A stretch of DNA of 43,256 nucleotides from an uncultured Parafilimonas sp. (lineage in GTDB: Bacteria; Bacteroidota; Bacteroidia; Chitinophagales; Chitinophagaceae): NCBI GenBank assembly GCA_937892395.1, contig CALAGJ010000136.1, forward strand, positions 1 through 43,256. Reading direction: 5' to 3'. The notes beneath the pieces are model-generated. The model saw only the letters and a program-made list of their open reading frames with translations. It was not told the origin of the DNA and did not search any database. Position numbers and translations under genes: made by a program. Positions 1 to 7,141 of the stretch are shown here, in pieces. Each line of letters starts with the position of its first letter. Within the stretch, counting starts at the first letter, position 1.

Positions 1-23
1 CCTACACGACGCTCTTCCGATCT
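1..23 (+). other. Illumina adapter remnant at left end
   Basis: The first 23 bases end in GCTCTTCCGATCT and match the 3' part of the Illumina TruSeq universal (P5-side) adapter. They are not genomic. The adjoining gene is open up to base 24, so it is cut by the contig end and not by a natural stop. Confidence 0.97.
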
Positions 24-24
24 G

Positions 25-501
25 CTGTTCAAAATCATCTAAAAAAAATCCATTAAAATCATTCCCCGATAAGCGCATTAAAACATCTGCCATATAGACT
101 AAAGAAGAATTATTTCTTTCCAGATAAGAAGGCAATAAACAGAGCAGATTCCATTTTTGTGGTTTGCCATAAAAAAATTCAAATCCTTTTGTAAAACTTT
201 GCTCATACAAGTCAATATCGGGAACAAAATGTCTGCTTGTATTCGTGCCGGTAGTGCCGCTACTTTCAAAGATTGTAGGCTTTGTACCCGGTGTGGATTG
301 CACAGTATGGGTTTTAAAAAAGGATACCGGAAGAAACGGAATTTCAGTAATATGATGGGGTTGATGCTGCTGAAATACTAATCTCGACCATTCCTTATAC
401 ACCATATTTTGCAGAGATTGGTATGCATATATTTGCAATGCTTTTTTTTGAAAGGTGATATTGGATAAAAAGATTTCGTTAAATATTTTGGGCCTTATCA
501 T
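25..501 (-). CDS. LuxE/PaaK-family acyl-protein synthetase, C-terminally truncated by contig end
   Basis: Reading the minus strand from the ATG at 501 gives 159 open codons that run to the adapter with no stop. The translation contains FESSGTTGTNTSRHFV followed by DLYEQSF and then LLPSYLERNNSSLVYM. The serine/threonine/glycine-rich stretch resembles the AMP-binding loop of adenylate-forming enzymes, and the PSYLERxxSSLVYM stretch is typical of the LuxE acyl-protein synthetase family (Pfam LuxE), which activates fatty acids or transfers acyl groups. Relatives in Bacteroidota are about 320 residues, so roughly half is missing. The frame is open through a run of six T, so there is no frameshift. 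It is divergent from the lipoprotein gene at 547 with 45 bases between the starts. Family assignment is good; the substrate is unknown. Confidence 0.8.
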
Positions 502-521
502 AAAAGCAAAATCGAAACGTT

Positions 522-529
522 TACATTTG
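522..529 (+). promoter_or_regulatory. Putative -7 element (TACATTTG) for the lipoprotein gene
   Basis: TACATTTG is an exact match to the Bacteroidota -7 consensus TAnnTTTG. It lies 17 bases before the ATG at 547. I see no clear TTG -33 element at 17-20 bases upstream, so this is a moderate call. Confidence 0.4.
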
Positions 530-546
530 AATGGATAATAAAAAAT

Positions 547-1023
547 ATGCGTGCTAAATTAATTGCAATTGCCCTGTTTTATGCTGTTATTCTTCTGAGC
601 TGCAAGAAAGATGAATTTACTACACGACCACAGTTAGCGTTTATATCAACAAGTTTGACTACATGGTCACCGGGAGAAAATATAACTTTTACCTTGAAAT
701 TTACTGATAAAGAGGGAGATATTTTTGGCCCATTAGATGAATTTTTGGATACTGCACTCTATGTTCAAAAATTGGTAAGAAATTGTGCAGCGAGCAGTAC
801 AGAAAGTTATTATGAATTACCAGACGCCCCGGAAGTTGATTTCTCCGAAGGAGAGTTGTTAGTGAGGTATTCCTACTCTCCTGCTTCTGACTACCCACTT
901 ATAAAAGATCCTGTATGTGATGGCAGAAATGATTCTTGTGTTTTTCGATTTGTGCTTAGAGATCGTGCCGGCAATGTAAGTGATACAATAAGCTCCACGG
1001 AAATAGTATTGATAGAACGATAA
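547..1023 (+). CDS. Hypothetical lipoprotein
   Basis: A 158-residue protein with a signal peptide ending in the lipobox LLSC (Cys 19), followed by KKDEF, so it should be a lipid-anchored envelope protein. The mature part has Ig-like features: WSPGENITFTLKFTDKEGD near residues 40-58 and FRFVLRDRAGNVSDTISS near the C-terminus both resemble beta-sandwich strands, with an acidic loop like a calcium-binding turn. Only a few cysteines occur after the lipobox. I do not recognise a named family. It is followed after 28 bases by the UbiA-like gene and may be cotranscribed with it. Confidence 0.75.
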   Translation: MRAKLIAIALFYAVILLSCKKDEFTTRPQLAFISTSLTTWSPGENITFTLKFTDKEGDIFGPLDEFLDTALYVQKLVRNCAASSTESYYELPDAPEVDFSEGELLVRYSYSPASDYPLIKDPVCDGRNDSCVFRFVLRDRAGNVSDTISSTEIVLIER

Positions 1024-1051
1024 AAATAGCTTCTTCGCCAAAATATTTACC

Positions 1052-1966
1052 TTGCTTAAGAAAATAATTTCCGCAATTTTATTTGGCAATTATTTCATTG
1101 CACTCTGTGTAGTTATTTTATGCATCCAAACAATCTTTATACTGGGTTACAGTTATAATAATTTACTATTTTATTGTTTAATGTTTTTGGCCACAGTTGT
1201 TTTTTATTCCTCCGCATATATACAACAAACATCACCCTCCTCACACAACAGGAGAGCAACATGGTACTATACGCATCGAAAAATTATTCTTTCTATACAA
1301 TATTTTTTTTGTAGCCTTTTAGTTTTAACCAGTATAAAATTGTTTTTTGACTACGGAAATCAGCTCGAAAATATTCCAGTCTGGCAATATATTATTATTT
1401 CATTTCCAATAGCTGGTGCCATATTCTATTATGGATTGCCCATGCGTGGGCTTCATAAATTAAGCCTCAGACATACCGGGTGGTTTAAACCATTTGCCAT
1501 TGGCCTAGTATGGGCATGTGTAGTTACATTTTATCCCATTTTTTTTAAGCAGTTGGCATCTTCTACTTTTCGATTTGAACTTACAAATCAGGTGCAATTT
1601 CTTTTTGTAAGAAATTTTGTTTTCATCAGTCTCCTTTGTATTCTTTTTGATATTAAAGATTACAAGGATGACTACAATAAAAATGTAAAGACATTTGTTG
1701 TACGCTTGGGCAAGAATAGAACACTGGCTTACATCATCATACCATTGATATTGATCAATGGGCTATTGGATTTTTTTTACACCGATATCTATCAACCCCA
1801 TTTCTGGACGTCAATAATAGCAATCATTCCCTCCTGTTTGATATTCTGGATTTCTGTATCACTTTTACAACACAAATCTATCTTTTATTATCTACTAAAA
1901 ATTGACGGGATGCTTATTATTAAAGCAGCCTGTGATATGATAGGATTTTTAATTTTCAAAAAATGA
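1052..1966 (+). CDS. UbiA-like polytopic membrane protein lacking the first Asp-rich motif
   Basis: A 304-residue, strongly hydrophobic protein with about eight or nine predicted membrane segments. Near residues 200-220 it has FDIKDYKDDYNKNVKTFVVRLG, which matches the second aspartate-rich motif and following loop of UbiA-superfamily prenyltransferases (DxxDxxxD, then TxxVxLG). The first motif, normally NDxxDxxxD after the second helix, is not there. The corresponding loop (about residues 52-80) reads SAYIQQTSPSSHNRRATWYYTHRK with no aspartate. A canonical prenyltransferase activity is therefore doubtful. Start is TTG, with no in-frame ATG before residue 44. The M42 peptidase ATG follows four bases after the stop, suggesting an operon. 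Confidence 0.7.
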   Translation: MLKKIISAILFGNYFIALCVVILCIQTIFILGYSYNNLLFYCLMFLATVVFYSSAYIQQTSPSSHNRRATWYYTHRKIILSIQYFFCSLLVLTSIKLFFDYGNQLENIPVWQYIIISFPIAGAIFYYGLPMRGLHKLSLRHTGWFKPFAIGLVWACVVTFYPIFFKQLASSTFRFELTNQVQFLFVRNFVFISLLCILFDIKDYKDDYNKNVKTFVVRLGKNRTLAYIIIPLILINGLLDFFYTDIYQPHFWTSIIAIIPSCLIFWISVSLLQHKSIFYYLLKIDGMLIIKAACDMIGFLIFKK

Positions 1967-1970
1967 TTTA

Positions 1971-3083
1971 ATGGCAAAAACAAAGAAAAGTAATTCAAAA
2001 TCACTGCTTACTGACAGTTCCATTCAGTTTCTTACAAGTTATATCAACAATGCTTCCCCCACAGGCTTTGAAGTAAGTGGACAAAGGCTTTGGTTAGATT
2101 ATATCAAGCAATATACGGATACCCAATATACTGACCCTTACGGCACAGCCGTGGCAGTACAAAATCCGGATGCAGCATTTAAAGTGGTAATAGAAGCACA
2201 TGCAGATGAAATCAGCTGGTTTGTAAATTATATCAATGACCAAGGCCTGATTTATTTAAAAAGAAATGGCGGTGTAGATCACCAGGTGGCACCTGCAAAA
2301 AGAGTGATTATACATGGGGAAAAAGGTCCAGTAAAAGCGGTATTTGGCTGGCCTGCTATTCATACCCGATTGTCCAATCCTGAAATGAAAGAACCGCAAC
2401 CAAAGGTTGATAATTTATTTTTGGATTGTGGCGGCAGAACAAGAAAGGAAACAGAGGCCCTGGGTGTACATATTGGGGCTGTAGTCACGTATGATCAAGG
2501 CTTTGAAATAATGGCTTATGATTATTATGTAGGACGTGCTTTTGACAACAGAATAGGTGGTTTTATGATTGCAGAAGTGGCCCGCCTGTTAAGAGAAAAT
2601 AAAAAGAAACTACCCTATAGTTTACATGTGGTAAATGCGGTGCAAGAAGAAATTGGTCTGCGTGGCGCAGAAATGATTGCCAGGCGTATAAAACCAGATA
2701 TTGCCATCATTACAGACGTTACTCACGACACACAAACCCCCATGATTAGTAAGATTATTGAAGGTGATATTGCCTGCGGCAAAGGCCCTTCTCTTGCTTA
2801 TGGCCCAGCGGTGCACAACAAATTGCTGAACCAGGTAAAAGTAATTGCTGAAAAAAATAAAATTCCTGTACAATGGCGCACTGTAAGTAGAAGCACCGGC
2901 ACGGATACAGATAGCTTTGCTTATGCCAATGATGGCTGCCCCTCTGTGCTCATTTCCATACCATTGAGGTATATGCACACTCCTGCAGAAATGCTGCACA
3001 AATCGGATATTGAAAATACAATAAAATTGATGTATGAAACATTGCTATCACTGAGTGCTAAAACAAATTTGAGTTACTTATAA
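1971..3083 (+). CDS. M42 family metallopeptidase (glutamyl aminopeptidase / FrvX-like)
   Basis: A 370-residue cytosolic aminopeptidase of the M42 family, which forms large dodecameric tetrahedral shells that trim peptides. The dinuclear metal ligands expected for the family are all visible: His77 in EAHADE, Asp192 in AFDNR, the glutamate pair Glu226-Glu227 in VQEEIGLRGA, Asp249 in TDVTHD, and His336 in YMHTPAE. Length matches the family (about 340-370). It has no signal peptide. The ATG sits four bases after the stop of the UbiA-like gene. A strong hairpin follows 12 bases after the stop. Family is secure; the preferred N-terminal residue cannot be told from sequence. Confidence 0.95.
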   Translation: MAKTKKSNSKSLLTDSSIQFLTSYINNASPTGFEVSGQRLWLDYIKQYTDTQYTDPYGTAVAVQNPDAAFKVVIEAHADEISWFVNYINDQGLIYLKRNGGVDHQVAPAKRVIIHGEKGPVKAVFGWPAIHTRLSNPEMKEPQPKVDNLFLDCGGRTRKETEALGVHIGAVVTYDQGFEIMAYDYYVGRAFDNRIGGFMIAEVARLLRENKKKLPYSLHVVNAVQEEIGLRGAEMIARRIKPDIAIITDVTHDTQTPMISKIIEGDIACGKGPSLAYGPAVHNKLLNQVKVIAEKNKIPVQWRTVSRSTGTDTDSFAYANDGCPSVLISIPLRYMHTPAEMLHKSDIENTIKLMYETLLSLSAKTNLSYL

Positions 3084-3095
3084 AATCTAAAATAA

Positions 3096-3129
3096 AAACA
3101 CTGATTTTTTTCAAAAAAAATCAGTGTTT
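3096..3129 (+). terminator. Intrinsic terminator after the M42 peptidase
   Basis: An almost perfect inverted repeat: AAACACTGATTTTTTT, a C, then the complementary AAAAAAAATCAGTGTTT. A T-run lies inside the stem, so it may work as an A/T-rich hairpin. It separates the M42 gene from the next lipoprotein. Confidence 0.65.
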
Positions 3130-3164
3130 GATGTATTATAATGCAATTAAAGAAAAGGGATGAA

Positions 3165-3638
3165 ATGAGGCTACAAGCAAGTAAATATCTTTTAATTATT
3201 AGTATTGTATTTGTTGCAATATGTGTTTTTATTAGTTGCAAAAAGCCTGATTCTTTTGAATATCGAGAAATGCGTGATTTCAAAATAGATAGTTTAGGTT
3301 TTGGTAAAAGCACTATAAAAATGAACTTGGTTTATTTTAATCCAAATAATTTTGGAGTTGATTTAAAGCATATTGATTGCGATGTATTTTTAGATAATAA
3401 ATTTCTGGGTAAATACCTTTTGGATACTACTATGCACATCAATAAAAGAAGTGAATTTGTAGTACCCTCTACGATGCAGGTTGACATGAAAAATTTATTT
3501 AGAAACAGCCTACATGCCTTGTTATCAAAAGAATTGGATATACAATTAAAAGGTAATACTAAACTGGGAAAAGGTGGTATTTATATCAATATTCCATTTA
3601 CTTATCAAACGAAAGTCAATCCTTTTGGGAAGAAGTAA
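3165..3638 (+). CDS. LEA type 2-like lipoprotein
   Basis: From the ATG at 3165 the protein is 157 residues with a signal peptide ending in the lipobox FISC and then KKPDSFEY. An upstream in-frame ATG at 3141 would add eight charged residues. I prefer 3165 because it gives a normal-length signal peptide and is preceded by the purine-rich AAAGAAAAGGGATGAA. The mature part (MNLVYFNPNNFGVDLKHIDC ... VDMKNLF ... GNTKLGKGGIYINIPF) has the pattern of the LEA14/WHy beta-sandwich domain: NPNxFGVxL early and a glycine-rich strand late. Members in Bacteroidota are small envelope lipoproteins of unknown role. Confidence 0.75.
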   Translation: MRLQASKYLLIISIVFVAICVFISCKKPDSFEYREMRDFKIDSLGFGKSTIKMNLVYFNPNNFGVDLKHIDCDVFLDNKFLGKYLLDTTMHINKRSEFVVPSTMQVDMKNLFRNSLHALLSKELDIQLKGNTKLGKGGIYINIPFTYQTKVNPFGKK

Positions 3639-3657
3639 TTAAACTTAAACTAACAAG

Positions 3658-4377
3658 TTGGAGATAGCAAAATCTAAGCAAGAGTTATTAGAAAATGGCT
3701 TTTCAATTGTGGAAGCAGTTTATTCAATTTAAGAAGTAAATCAGATTTTATCAGCTATAAATAATACTGATCGTACTAATGAAAGATTTAGAAAATCAAA
3801 TGATCTTTTTGCCATTAGGCAATTCTTAAAAGAAATACCTGAAACCAGAGATCTAATTTTTAATGAAAAATTGAAGCACCTCATCAAACTAATAGTAGGT
3901 GATAATTGCTTTGTAGTAAAAAGTATCTATTTTGATAAACCAGAAACATCAAATTGGTATGTATCATATCACCAAGACTTGACCATTTCAGTGGATAAAA
4001 AAATTGACATAGATAAATATGGACCATGGACAAGAAAACAAGACCAGTTTGCAGTACAGCCACCAATAGAAATTTTAGAAAATATAACAACAGTTCGAAT
4101 TCACTTAGATGATACGGATAAACATAACGGTGCGTTAAGGGTCATTCAACATTCTCACCTAAAGAAAATTTATAGACCTGAGTTCATTAATTGGGAAAAT
4201 GAAATTGAGACAACATGTTCTGTAAAGCAAGGAGGTGTTATGCTTATGAAACCATTGACTTTACATAGCTCCAGCAGAACAACAAACAATAAAAAAAGGC
4301 GTGTGATACATATTGAATTTTCAAACATTGAACTCCCTGCTGCCATTAGTTGGGCTGAAAGAATGGATGTAGATTAG
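3658..4377 (+). pseudogene. Phytanoyl-CoA dioxygenase family gene interrupted by an in-frame TAA
   Basis: One reading frame from TTG 3658 to the stop at 4377 spells a complete 240-codon PhyH-type Fe(II)/2-oxoglutarate dioxygenase, but TAA occurs at 3730-3732. The interrupted part reads NGFSIVEAVYSI*EVNQILSAI, where the family normally continues unbroken (YSxEEVxxI). Downstream, the iron ligands look intact: HxD in YHQDLTISV, and the distal histidine in LHSSSRTTNNKKRRVIHIEF with the 2-oxoglutarate-binding arginine. The stretch after the stop is still open for 215 codons; a TTG at 3871 could start a 168-residue fragment lacking the N-terminus. This is either a recent nonsense mutation or a base-call error. 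Confidence 0.75.
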
Positions 4378-4559
4378 ATTTTACACAACCAAAATTTATG
4401 AAATGCATAACTTGAGAAACAATTTAGTGCATATACAATTTATCACAATCTTTTATGAATACATCCATAATTGTAGGCAGTAATTAATATTATTCTTAAC
4501 ACGTAAAATCTGCATATTTGCCACTTTAAACTCATGCACCACACAAAAGAAATATCCAC

Positions 4560-5354
4560 ATGCACATCTGGGGTTATTTAGCTGCATCCCTTATTGGGCT
4601 TTCGCTTGGGCTTATAGGTGGAGGTGGTTCCATACTCACGATACCTGTGTTGGTCTATCTTTTTGACATCAACCCCGTAGAGGCTACAGGCTATTCACTA
4701 TTTATTGTTGGGCTTACCAGTTTGTCTGGTGCTATAAAAAATTATTTATCTGGATTAGTAGATGTAAAAACTGCCTGTTTATTTAGTGGTATTGCTTCTA
4801 TTACTGTGTTGCTTATAAGGCGATATGTTTTACATGTTATTCCTGAGCAGCTATTTTCTGTGGGTGAAATACATGTTACAAAAAGTCTAATGATCATGGT
4901 GGTGTTTGCTGTACTGATGCTTTCGGCAGCATTAAAAATGATACTTGCGCCAATGCCATCTGATCCTCCGGGCACCATTTATCATGTAAAACCATTTTCA
5001 TTGATATCTACTGCTATGGGCATTGGATGTGTAACAGGATTTCTGGGTGCTGGTGGTGGCTTTTTGATTATACCTGCATTAATCTTCACCTTTCATTTAG
5101 AAGTAAAAAAAGCAATTGCCACATCGCTATTAATCATTGCGCTGAATGCGCTAATTGGCTTTCTTGGTGACCTTTCACATATTCAATACGATTGGACATT
5201 ATTGATAAGTGTAAGCGCAGTAGCCATTTCGGGTATGTTTGCAGGTATTGCACTCAATAAAAAAATTGACAGCACCAGACTCAAAAAAGGCTTCGGTTTC
5301 TTTGTGATTATTATGGCAATTTATGTTCTATTAAAAGAGATATTAGGTCTTTAA
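4560..5354 (+). CDS. TauE/SafE-family sulfite exporter-like permease
   Basis: A 264-residue inner membrane protein with about eight helices in two repeats. Each repeat begins with the glycine-rich hallmark of the TauE/SafE family: GLSLGLIGGGGSILTIPVLV near residues 13-32, and GCVTGFLGAGGGFLIIPALI in the second half. Members export sulfite, sulfoacetate or other organic anions. The long loop of about residues 90-140 (VIPEQLF...PMPSDPPG) separates the halves. It stands alone: the 180-base upstream gap holds CATATTTG at 4513-4520, one base from the -7 consensus, and a long run of A/T. Family is secure; the substrate is unknown. Confidence 0.92.
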   Translation: MHIWGYLAASLIGLSLGLIGGGGSILTIPVLVYLFDINPVEATGYSLFIVGLTSLSGAIKNYLSGLVDVKTACLFSGIASITVLLIRRYVLHVIPEQLFSVGEIHVTKSLMIMVVFAVLMLSAALKMILAPMPSDPPGTIYHVKPFSLISTAMGIGCVTGFLGAGGGFLIIPALIFTFHLEVKKAIATSLLIIALNALIGFLGDLSHIQYDWTLLISVSAVAISGMFAGIALNKKIDSTRLKKGFGFFVIIMAIYVLLKEILGL

Positions 5355-5418
5355 CCTTTCTTAATTATCCTTACAAAAATCTTTGTGCTGAACAAAATAT
5401 CCTCAAGAAATATACCTA

Positions 5419-6069
5419 TTAAAATAATCCAAAAAGTGTGCTATCTATTTTGTGTAATATCTCACCAAAATCTTCTTCCTTTTCAGGGAAATTATTTTTA
5501 TCAATATCAATAATCAATACAGGTCCTTCTTTATATCCTTCAATCCAACGATTGTATAATTCATTCAATTTTTTCAAGTAATCCAACCGAATATTTTCTT
5601 CATACTCTCTTCCCCTTTTTTGTATCTGACCCACTAAGGCTGGCACTGTGGCCTTTAGATAAATCAATAAGTCCGGTGGTTGAATCATGGATTGCAAGGT
5701 TTGGAAAAACTTATAGTAGTTATCAAAATCTCTTTTACTCATCAACCCCATATCATGAAGATTTGGTGCAAAAATATTTGCATCTTCATAGATGGTTCTA
5801 TCTTGTATGACAGTTTCGGTACCATTCTGAATATCTTGCAACTGTGTAAGCCTACTGTTTAAAAAATAAATTTGTAGGTTAAAACTCCAGCGTGGCATGT
5901 CTTCATAAAAATCCATGAGATATGGATTGTGATCTACATCTTCAAACTGAGGAATCCATTTATAATGTTTGCTCAGCATTTCTGTAAGCGTAGTCTTGCC
6001 TGCACCAATATTACCTGCTACCGCTATATGTTTTGGCTTCTTAATTTTTGACATCGTAGTTTCTTTCAT
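5419..6069 (-). CDS. Deoxynucleoside kinase (dGK/dAK type)
   Basis: A 216-residue cytosolic kinase of the deoxynucleoside salvage family, which phosphorylates deoxyadenosine or deoxyguanosine with ATP. The P-loop GNIGAGKTT is at residues 19-27. The DRTIYEDANIF stretch corresponds to the substrate-binding DRS/ERS motif, and KRGREYEENI is the lid region with two arginines. Length agrees with the family (about 205-220). Two starts are possible: the ATG at 6069 and one five codons inside at 6054 (MSKIKKPKHIAVAG), which matches the usual N-terminus better. The head-GIN lipoprotein lies upstream on the same strand, 156 bases away. Confidence 0.93.
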   Translation of the reverse strand: MKETTMSKIKKPKHIAVAGNIGAGKTTLTEMLSKHYKWIPQFEDVDHNPYLMDFYEDMPRWSFNLQIYFLNSRLTQLQDIQNGTETVIQDRTIYEDANIFAPNLHDMGLMSKRDFDNYYKFFQTLQSMIQPPDLLIYLKATVPALVGQIQKRGREYEENIRLDYLKKLNELYNRWIEGYKEGPVLIIDIDKNNFPEKEEDFGEILHKIDSTLFGLF

Positions 6070-6225
6070 TCCCTGCTAACTTTCCGGAAACGCCGAAAAT
6101 AGTTTTTTTGAGTACATTACAAAATTATCTTCATGCTATCTATTGTTTTCATGAAGTTTACATTGAAAGAAATGAGTGCTTTTTGCAAAATGGGTATCAT
6201 CCAATTTCTCACACTATCAAGCACA

Positions 6226-6948
6226 TTAATCCACTTTGCTAATCTTGCCGGATCCTGCTATACTCTTGGATACCACTGCATTCCCTTTATAATTTATATC
6301 TCCCATGCCGGCAATGTCCACGTCAAGTTTTTTATCTGCAAACACATTTACATCTCCGCTACCTGCTATTGAAATATTTACATTTTCAGACATCATGCGC
6401 ATACCATCAAAATTTCCGGATCCTGCTATTTCTACTGATAAATCTCGGGTTTCGCCCACTAAAATAATATCTCCACTTCCTGCAATATCTGCTTTTACTT
6501 CTGGAGTATTTACCTCTAAGGAAACATTTCCACTACCCGCAATGTTTACTTCAAGTTGGCTTGCTCCTGTAAACTTACCATTGCCTTTTATATCCCCACT
6601 TCCTGCCAAGGTTACCAATTCTAATTTTGGTGTTGTTACAAAAATCTTTAAGGGCCGGCTTGTCTGAATATTATATCCTTTTTTCACCTTTATACGCAGT
6701 ACACCATCAGTATTTTCTGTTTGAATGTAGGGTATCAAATTACTTTCACCTTCAATGCGTACCGAGGGTGTATTGCCTACAATGATTTCTACATTAAAAC
6801 TTCCTAATGATTCTATCCTATCTGCATAACTCACAGTTCGTGTATCTGTACTCATATTTCCATTTCCTTTTATCCTTTCACCATTTACATAGCAACCGGA
6901 AAGAATTACTGTTGACAAAGAAAAAAAGAGGCATTTTAAAACATTCAT
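6226..6948 (-). CDS. Head GIN (DUF2807) domain lipoprotein
   Basis: A 240-residue lipoprotein with signal peptide MNVLKCLFFSLSTVILSGC (lipobox LSGC). The mature protein contains seven copies of a [LI]AG[SM]G[DNK] turn (LAGSGD, IAGSGN, IAGSGD, IAGSGN, IAGSGD, IAGMGD, IAGSGK) spaced roughly 20 residues apart. This is the coil-by-coil pattern of a right-handed beta-helix, as in the DUF2807 putative adhesin / head-GIN family that is abundant in Bacteroidota. The N-terminal half (SYADRIESLGSFNVEIIVGNTPSVRIEGES) is the usual entry to the domain. Function of the family is not established; a surface or periplasmic role is inferred. Confidence 0.92.
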   Translation of the reverse strand: MNVLKCLFFSLSTVILSGCYVNGERIKGNGNMSTDTRTVSYADRIESLGSFNVEIIVGNTPSVRIEGESNLIPYIQTENTDGVLRIKVKKGYNIQTSRPLKIFVTTPKLELVTLAGSGDIKGNGKFTGASQLEVNIAGSGNVSLEVNTPEVKADIAGSGDIILVGETRDLSVEIAGSGNFDGMRMMSENVNISIAGSGDVNVFADKKLDVDIAGMGDINYKGNAVVSKSIAGSGKISKVD

Positions 6949-7004
6949 AATTCTGATTTTTTGCTAAATTATTATTCAAAACCATACTATACAAAATATT
7001 TTAG

Positions 7005-7020
7005 TCATTGCCCGAAGGGC
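7005..7020. repeat. Short hairpin repeat, copy 1
   Basis: TCATTGCCCGAAGGGC; with the following AA it forms the perfect hairpin TTGCCC-GAA-GGGCAA. An identical 16-base copy occurs at 10668-10683. This copy lies between the divergent head-GIN and S15 hydrolase genes. Confidence 0.7.
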
Positions 7021-7141
7021 AAATAATTTTTCCTGCCTACTAAATCAATATTGAACAATCGAATGCTACATTTTGATGAAAAATCTTGGACTTTTGCAAG
7101 TAGGAATAGAAAACATATTTTTAGACCCTTCAAACTATAAT

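Noticed and set aside
304..320. Possible frameshift in the LuxE-like gene at a homopolymer
   Set aside because: The run is exactly six T on the coding strand and the frame reads SFFKTHTVQS straight through, so the gene is intact.
157..381. 74-codon plus-strand frame at the left end
   Set aside because: It lies opposite the LuxE-like gene, whose motifs are clear on the minus strand, and is a shadow frame.
7073..7141. 23-codon N-terminal extension of the S15 hydrolase
   Set aside because: The signal peptide starts at the ATG at 7142. An extension ahead of it would block export.
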